Of a stretch of DNA of 43,449 nt, positions 38,305-43,449 are shown one piece after another (within the stretch, counting starts at the first letter, position 1; every line of letters starts with the position of its first letter). Under the pieces are notes generated by a model. It searched no databases. It saw only the letters and a program-made list of their open reading frames with translations, and was not told the DNA's origin. The position numbers and the translations under genes were made by a program. Origin of the DNA: CAZNKO01 sp964573855 (GTDB taxonomy: Bacteria > Patescibacteriota > Patescibacteriia > UBA9934 > GWF2-40-263); NCBI GenBank assembly GCA_964573855.1, contig CAZNKO010000004.1, positions 1-43,449 of the forward strand. The letters run 5' to 3'.

Positions 38305-40410
38305 ATGTTCAGCCGACGTCTCTTGCAGTCTAGCATCCCCTCCCTCCTTTTTCTAGCGCTTTGGATCGGCAATACCTTCTTTTGGAAGTCCGCCGCCCTC
38401 GGGCTCGTCCTGATCGTCGGCTTTTTGTTTTTGTTCCCGGAACGCTTCGGGCGATGGGCGCTTCCGCGCGAATCCGCCCCGCACCGCTGGTGGATGGGGC
38501 TCTGGCTCATTCTCTCTGCGATCATGGTTCTCGGGAGCATCATCTACTATCTTTTTTCCTTTCCCACACCGGTTGCCTATGTCCTCCTTCTTCTCGTGAT
38601 TCCAGTCGCCCTTTGGCTCGGGCGGCGCTCGGGATCGGAACCTTTTCCTTGGCACCGGATTTGGGGAGAGATGAAACACCGCGCCCCCAGTGCGGTCTTT
38701 GGCGCGGCCGGCGTGATTCTGCTCGCGCTTTATTTTATTTGGAAATGGTTGCAATCGGCTGGAACTCTTGAGGCGATTCGATCGCCGTGGCTCGTGGTGC
38801 CTTCAGCCGTCTTCGCGGCCTTCGGGGTCGCGGCCATCCTGACAGTCGCTCTCCTCCTCCGCGGACGCGAACGCACCCTCACGATTCCACTCGTCGCCTT
38901 TCTCCTCTTCACGACGCTCTCCGTGGCGCTCTTTGTCTATCCGTTGGGCTATGGTTTTGACGGATTCATCCACCGTGCGACCGAACAATACATCGCGGAC
39001 CACGGATCCATCACGCCAAAACCTTTTTACTACATCGGGCAATACGTGCTCGTCTTGTTCGTCCACCATGCTTTCGGTCTCCCCATTGACCTCGTTGATC
39101 CTTGGCTCCTGCCGATCCTCACCGCCTTTCTCCTCCCTCTTGCCTGGTTTTTTGCTGCCTCGCATCTCGTCGAACGCCGGACGGCGGCCTCCACGCTCCT
39201 TGGTCTCTTCCTGATTCCTCTCGCGGGCTTCATCGTCACAACTCCACAGGGACTCGCAAACCTTTGGATCATCCTGATACTCTTCGCCTCGATCCCTTTC
39301 CTTCTCGAAAAACGTCGCGGTCTTTTAAAAACGATCGCCCTGCCGGTCGCCGCGACCCTTGCGGTCCACCCGTTCGCCGGCCTTCCAGCCCTGCTGTACG
39401 CGATTTTTCTTGCCCTGCGCAAGCACAGGACAGCGCTCTGGATCGCCGCGATCGTCGGCGCATTCCTCTTGCCAGGGAGTTTCTTTGTCCTTTCTTTCCT
39501 CAACCACTCTCCCCTCTCTCTTTCTTTGAACGGAGCCGCTTTCCTCCAAAGTCTCCCACCACTGCCCGTTCTCGAGCATCGCTTCCGTCCCATCCTCGAT
39601 TTTGTGTATCTCTACGGTCTCAATGCGGGCTGGATCCTTTTGGCACTCGCGGTCGGCGGCTGGTGGATCACGCGGAAAAAACTCCATGCCCCCCTGCGGC
39701 CGATTTTTCTTGCTCTTCTCGCGCTTGCCGCGAATTACCTCACCCTCAAGACCGCGTTTGATTTTTCCTTTCTGATTGATTACGAACGTTCAAACTACGC
39801 GGATCGTCTGCTCCCCCTCATGGCATTTTTCCTGACTCCGTTTTCGATGCTCGGCCTCGGTCGTCTTGCCGAGGGGGTACGCCGGGCTCCGCTTTCCGTC
39901 CGCATCTTCTCTGTCGTTCTCGCGGGCGCCGTCCTCACTGCGGCTTTCTATTTTACCTATCCGCGCCACAACGCGTTTGAAGTCGGCCACGACATCAACA
40001 CGAGTCAGTGGGATTTTGAGACGGTGAGAGAAATTGAAAAGAACGCGGGCGGCAAACCTTATGTTGTGCTCGCAAACCAAGCCGTGTCCGCTGCCGCGAT
40101 CCGAGCCCTCGGTTTTCGCTATCTCGGCGACCAATTTTTCTACCCGATCCCGACTGGCGGTGAATTTTATCAATATTTTTTGAAGATGAATGATAAGCCA
40201 GAGCGACAAACGGCTCTCGAGGCCCTTGAGACGATTGAAAACCATTGCAAAGAAAAAAACGGCTGTGAAGCCGAGTCCCTGCAAAGGATTTATTACGTTG
40301 TGAACGACTACTGGTCGCGTTCAAAAAACATCATCCCGGCCGTGAAATTCATCGCCGACGAGAACTGGGACATCGGGAGCCGCGTCTTCATTTTCCGGTT
40401 CGATCGCTGA
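38305..40410 (+). CDS. Large polytopic membrane protein, GT-C-like
   Basis: A 701-residue protein with about 14 membrane segments and a soluble C-terminal domain of about 130 residues. The loop YGFDGFIHRATEQYIADHG resembles the first acidic loop of GT-C glycosyltransferases. The C-terminal part (KPYVVLANQAVSAAAIRALGFRY and later) may bind substrate. Function is unknown. Convergent with the GT4 gene, overlapping it by 23 bp. Confidence 0.75.
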   Translation: MFSRRLLQSSIPSLLFLALWIGNTFFWKSAALGLVLIVGFLFLFPERFGRWALPRESAPHRWWMGLWLILSAIMVLGSIIYYLFSFPTPVAYVLLLLVIPVALWLGRRSGSEPFPWHRIWGEMKHRAPSAVFGAAGVILLALYFIWKWLQSAGTLEAIRSPWLVVPSAVFAAFGVAAILTVALLLRGRERTLTIPLVAFLLFTTLSVALFVYPLGYGFDGFIHRATEQYIADHGSITPKPFYYIGQYVLVLFVHHAFGLPIDLVDPWLLPILTAFLLPLAWFFAASHLVERRTAASTLLGLFLIPLAGFIVTTPQGLANLWIILILFASIPFLLEKRRGLLKTIALPVAATLAVHPFAGLPALLYAIFLALRKHRTALWIAAIVGAFLLPGSFFVLSFLNHSPLSLSLNGAAFLQSLPPLPVLEHRFRPILDFVYLYGLNAGWILLALAVGGWWITRKKLHAPLRPIFLALLALAANYLTLKTAFDFSFLIDYERSNYADRLLPLMAFFLTPFSMLGLGRLAEGVRRAPLSVRIFSVVLAGAVLTAAFYFTYPRHNAFEVGHDINTSQWDFETVREIEKNAGGKPYVVLANQAVSAAAIRALGFRYLGDQFFYPIPTGGEFYQYFLKMNDKPERQTALEALETIENHCKEKNGCEAESLQRIYYVVNDYWSRSKNIIPAVKFIADENWDIGSRVFIFRFDR

Positions 40411-41596
40411 GCAATTGCTCCAGGCGATCCACGTAATTTGAAAGCGCATAGGACGCCACCGTTTTCCGAATCTCGGCCTGGCGGTCGCGGAAGTGGGAGG
40501 GGTCCGACACCAAGCGGCGGAAGGCGGCCTTAAGCTCGTCCGCGTTCCCCGGGGTCACAAGGTAGCCGTTTTTTCCGTGTTCGACAAGTTCCCCCACTCC
40601 GCCAATTCGAGAGGCCACGACCGGCACGCCGGCCAAAAAACTTTCGTAAATAATCGTCGGCGAATTTTCGTAACAGAGCGACGGGACGACGACCGCGTCG
40701 CACACAGCAAACAGCCGTAGAAGATTTTCCAGCGATTCGAATCCATGGTACGTCACGCGCGGATCCCGCTCCGCCCATTGAGACACGAAGGAAACGAGCG
40801 ACCCTTCCCCGGCAATATGGAGCTCAAAGGGAACATCAAATGTGTTCAAAGTCTCGAGGAGAAACTGGATGCCCTTATGCGGCTCCAATTGGCCGGCATA
40901 GAGGAGCCGAAGCGGCCCCGGATGCCGAGCCCCGGGAAGATCCACGCGGACATCCGGAGCCGGGTTCGGCAGGATTTCGAACCGGCTCATGGGGAAAAAT
41001 CCGCGACGCTCATAAAAATCCGCCAAAAATTTTGAGGGGGAAAGGACCACGTGCGGAGACCCGACGATGGACTTAACCTCGCGCTCGTACCAGAGGCGGA
41101 GCGGCGAGTAATTGGTGAATCCCTTCTCCTGTCCGTACATGAGGAGGCCGCTCGGGAGCGACAGCTGGACATCATGAAGCGTATGGAGGTGAAAAAGCCC
41201 CTGTCGGCGGATTTCACGGAACATCTGAAGCCCGATCCCCTTCAGGTTGTGGGTGATGATCGCGTCCGGTTTTTCCTCTGCAAGAATTTCCCGCAAAATC
41301 CGTGCGGGGGAGCGGCTCCACAGGTCGGTCAAATGCCACACGGCTCGGAGCGGCCAAGGCCAGCGCCAATCACTCAATGGGTGATAGAGATTCGGCGGAT
41401 AAAATCGATAGACGGTCCCGACCAGCCGCTCCACGGTCGGCCGACGCATAGACTCGAGTCCCGCGAACGGCCGCGTCGTGACAATAAAAATTTTATGGCC
41501 GCGATGATACAACTCATGGGCCGTGCGCCGGACAATTTGCTCCGCGCCGCCGCGGGCGTACGGAGGGTACAGATTGGAAATGAGGCCGATGGTCAT
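40388..41596 (-). CDS. Glycosyltransferase family 4
   Basis: A 402-residue GT-B enzyme: N-domain start LISNLYPPYARGGAEQIVRR, donor site LYAGQLEPHKGIQFLLE, and VVVPSLCYENSPTIIYESFL (Ex7E) followed by GGVGELVEHGKNGYLV. It would transfer a sugar from a nucleotide donor to a glycan or lipid. Its ATG overlaps the stop of the next GT4 gene (ATGA). Confidence 0.92.
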   Translation of the reverse strand: MTIGLISNLYPPYARGGAEQIVRRTAHELYHRGHKIFIVTTRPFAGLESMRRPTVERLVGTVYRFYPPNLYHPLSDWRWPWPLRAVWHLTDLWSRSPARILREILAEEKPDAIITHNLKGIGLQMFREIRRQGLFHLHTLHDVQLSLPSGLLMYGQEKGFTNYSPLRLWYEREVKSIVGSPHVVLSPSKFLADFYERRGFFPMSRFEILPNPAPDVRVDLPGARHPGPLRLLYAGQLEPHKGIQFLLETLNTFDVPFELHIAGEGSLVSFVSQWAERDPRVTYHGFESLENLLRLFAVCDAVVVPSLCYENSPTIIYESFLAGVPVVASRIGGVGELVEHGKNGYLVTPGNADELKAAFRRLVSDPSHFRDRQAEIRKTVASYALSNYVDRLEQLLSDRTGK

Positions 41597-42723
41597 AAAG
41601 AGAAGACTTCTCTGTACGTCTTTTCAAGCCGGCTGACAAGGGGATCCCAGGCAAATTCGGCCTCGGCGCGTTTACGGGCCGAGAGCCCGAGACGTTCGCG
41701 CAATTCTCCGTGGACGAGCAAAAGTTCCAAAGAATGGCGCAGAGCCGTCGCGTCAGAGGGCGGCACCAAAAGCCCGGTTTCTCCGTCCAAAACCACGCTC
41801 CGAACCCCTGGCAAGTCCGAGGCGATCGAGGGAATGCCGGAGGCCGCGGCCTCGAGCGCCACAAGCCCGAACGCTTCGGCGCGCTCGGTGGAAGGAAAGC
41901 AATGGATATCGGCGGCACGATAATAGCGCGGGAGATCTTCATCCGGAATCCCACCGACAAAATGGACGCGATCCCCGTAAGATTTCTGCGCGACGTTGGC
42001 CATGAAACTTGCGCGTAAACTTCCCTCTCCGATAATGAGCGCGTGCCATTTTCCTGAAAGAACCTCTAAGGCCTCGAGCAACACAGGCAATCCTTTGAAA
42101 TGATGTGCGGGATCGAGAGCTCCCACAAACAACATCACGGGAATGCCATCCGGGATGCCGAGCGATTGGCGGAATTCCGGATCGTGACCGGGGTGGAACC
42201 GCTCCAGGTCCACGCCAAACGGGTGAATCTCCAGCCGATCCAGGGCATGCGGAATCTGCGAGAGGGCTGAGGAGGCAGCATAGTCGCGCGAGCTCACAAG
42301 AATGCGGTCCGCGCGCGAAACGATCCACGGAAGAAGCGCCCGGCGGTGCGCCTCAAACAGCGCCCCCTTGAGACCGCGCGCCACAGGATCCATGTGATAG
42401 GTGAGAACCAGCGCCTGGTCTGGCCGGATCGCTTTACGGACAATCACGGGTTCTGCCCCGCCAAAAAATGGATAATGGAGATGAACCACATCGAATCCTT
42501 TGAGACGGCTAAACAGAGACGGAACCACCCCCGCGTTCCCAATGTGAAGCGGCGAGGGCACGCGATGCACGTACTCTGGATCATACTGCACGGCCCGGTA
42601 GCGCGGCGTGTACACGTGCACGTCATGCCCGCGTGCGCGGAGGCGCTCCGTGTACGCGTGCGCCACGGCCCCCATGCCTCCCCGATACGGCGGATACGTT
42701 GAAACGACTTGGGCGATTTTCAT
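41593..42723 (-). CDS. Glycosyltransferase family 4
   Basis: A 376-residue GT-B enzyme: VVSTYPPYRGGMGAVAHAYT, MLFVGALDPAHHFKGLPVLL, IHCFPSTERAEAFGLVALEA (Ex7E) and LDGETGLLVPPSD. Diverged from its neighbour but of the same type; the pair probably acts in succession on a surface polysaccharide. Confidence 0.92.
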   Translation of the reverse strand: MKIAQVVSTYPPYRGGMGAVAHAYTERLRARGHDVHVYTPRYRAVQYDPEYVHRVPSPLHIGNAGVVPSLFSRLKGFDVVHLHYPFFGGAEPVIVRKAIRPDQALVLTYHMDPVARGLKGALFEAHRRALLPWIVSRADRILVSSRDYAASSALSQIPHALDRLEIHPFGVDLERFHPGHDPEFRQSLGIPDGIPVMLFVGALDPAHHFKGLPVLLEALEVLSGKWHALIIGEGSLRASFMANVAQKSYGDRVHFVGGIPDEDLPRYYRAADIHCFPSTERAEAFGLVALEAAASGIPSIASDLPGVRSVVLDGETGLLVPPSDATALRHSLELLLVHGELRERLGLSARKRAEAEFAWDPLVSRLEKTYREVFSL

Positions 42724-42730
42724 AGGTTAC

Positions 42731-42803
42731 GGATGTAGAACGTAGAAGGTAGAAGGTAAAAAGTGAGATGTCCGTCTTCTACATTCTACTTTCTACTCTC
42801 TAC
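42731..42803. repeat. Degenerate GTAGAA tandem hairpin
   Basis: Tandem GTAGAAGGTAGAAGGTA words are mirrored by CTACATTCTACTTTCTAC, forming an imperfect hairpin between the GT2 and GT4 genes. Confidence 0.7.
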
Positions 42804-43449
42804 CAAATAATAATCCGTTTCAAAATCCCCCACACGAACGTCAAGATCGGATTCGCGACATATTCCACCACCGCGTTACGTGTTTCCTGGTGTTCTATTT
42901 TTCCCGTGAACATCCGCACGATCTCACGGTCAGAAACACGCCGCAAGAGACGCGATTCATTTCGTTTTTTCCAAACGTAGCCCCATGTTTTTCGCAGAAA
43001 ATATTCCCGATACGTCAGAAACTTTTCTTTGACCCATCCTCCTTTGATCGCAAAGAACCACAGAGCGCATTCGGTCGCGAGCCACGCGGGAGCGATGAGA
43101 AGCAGCGTGCCAAACTTCAAATGAGAGACGTGGACCAGCGCGCGATTGCGTTCCATCCAAAAAAATTTCTGGATCGAACGCTTGAATTCGTAGTTGTGAT
43201 AGACGATCGAATGGAGCGCGAGAACATTTCGATATCCATGGAGACGGATCCGCCATCCAAGCTCCAAATCTTCGTGATACAAAAACAAAAACGGGTCGAG
43301 GAGCCCGACCTCGCGGAGCACAGACGCGCGATAGAGCGCGGCGGCGCCAGAGGCATACGTGATCTCCGCGCCGTCTCGAATCGTGATCTCGGAGCGCGGA
43401 CGGCCATTGTCTCTCACAAATCCAAATCCAAGAAAAGGCACCACCCCGC
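42800..43449 (-). CDS. Glycosyltransferase family 2, cut by the window edge
   Basis: At least 214 residues; the frame continues past the right end, so the start is missing. The visible part has SGAAALYRASVLREVGLLDP and LFLYHEDLELGWRIRLHGY, the acceptor/base region of rhamnosyltransferase-like GT2 enzymes, then a C-terminal hydrophobic segment (LLLIAPAWLATECALWFFAI). It opens the polysaccharide operon that includes the two GT4 genes. Confidence 0.87.
   Translation of the reverse strand, partial: GVVPFLGFGFVRDNGRPRSEITIRDGAEITYASGAAALYRASVLREVGLLDPFLFLYHEDLELGWRIRLHGYRNVLALHSIVYHNYEFKRSIQKFFWMERNRALVHVSHLKFGTLLLIAPAWLATECALWFFAIKGGWVKEKFLTYREYFLRKTWGYVWKKRNESRLLRRVSDREIVRMFTGKIEHQETRNAVVEYVANPILTFVWGILKRIIIW

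Noticed and set aside
1..43449. Insertion sequences or prophage
   Set aside because: No transposase, integrase or phage structural gene was recognised in any frame.

Overview
This looks like a draft-genome scaffold from a reduced bacterium, most likely of the Candidate Phyla Radiation (Patescibacteria). A run of ten N at 21729-21738 marks an assembly join. The CPR reading is an inference from gene content and style: genes are tightly packed with repeated ATGA stop/start overlaps, most start codons have no Shine-Dalgarno sequence, several -10 boxes sit only 6-10 nt before the ATG, the ribonucleotide reductase is the B12-dependent class II type, biosynthesis is patchy, and there are many short palindromic repeats. 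The code appears standard, with TAA, TAG and TGA all used as stops.

Layout. 1-710: a HigB/HigA-like toxin-antitoxin pair with a promoter/operator between the two genes. 770-4765: a minus-strand envelope cluster (DUF4178-like protein, class B PBP, MurF) plus a small unknown gene. 4766-4865: an inverted-repeat element between divergent promoters. 5057-6145: an orphan gene with a strong Shine-Dalgarno. 6202-7841: a FAM173-like methyltransferase, a pyruvoyl-dependent arginine decarboxylase broken by an in-frame TAG, a Nudix protein and tRNA-Pro(CGG). 8311-14031: a B12-centred block with a Nudix/corrinoid adenosyltransferase fusion, a PaaX/Cas2-like regulator, a probable ECF S component and NrdJ, the last under a TTGACA promoter with two NrdR-like boxes. 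14084-21028: exonuclease, MerA/Lpd-like flavoprotein, glycoside hydrolase, large membrane protein, GT-B-like protein and LOG-family protein. 21296-29206: L28, HflX, HU, lumazine synthase, stand-alone flavokinase, Nudix, S41 peptidase, PEGA protein and RmlA-like enzyme. 29347-43449: orphan Nudix, second PaaX-like gene, and a surface-polysaccharide/membrane cluster (RmlD-like, RmlB, Nudix, HIT, GT-C enzyme, PgsA-like enzyme, two GT4 and a cut-off GT2).

How the genes work together. The B12 block could import a corrinoid (ECF S component), adenosylate it (CobA domain) and use it (NrdJ). The rml, GT and GT-C genes would build deoxysugar-containing surface glycans. MurF and the PBP belong to peptidoglycan synthesis.

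The most interesting layer is non-coding. Two paralogous PaaX-like genes each have a palindrome overlapping or touching the start codon and another just past the stop. Each start-side sequence recurs elsewhere, one of them at the promoter of the adenosyltransferase gene. Palindromic and tandem repeat units also appear in frame inside coding sequences, reminiscent of Rickettsia palindromic elements. A subset of isolated genes with strong Shine-Dalgarno sequences contrasts with the rest.
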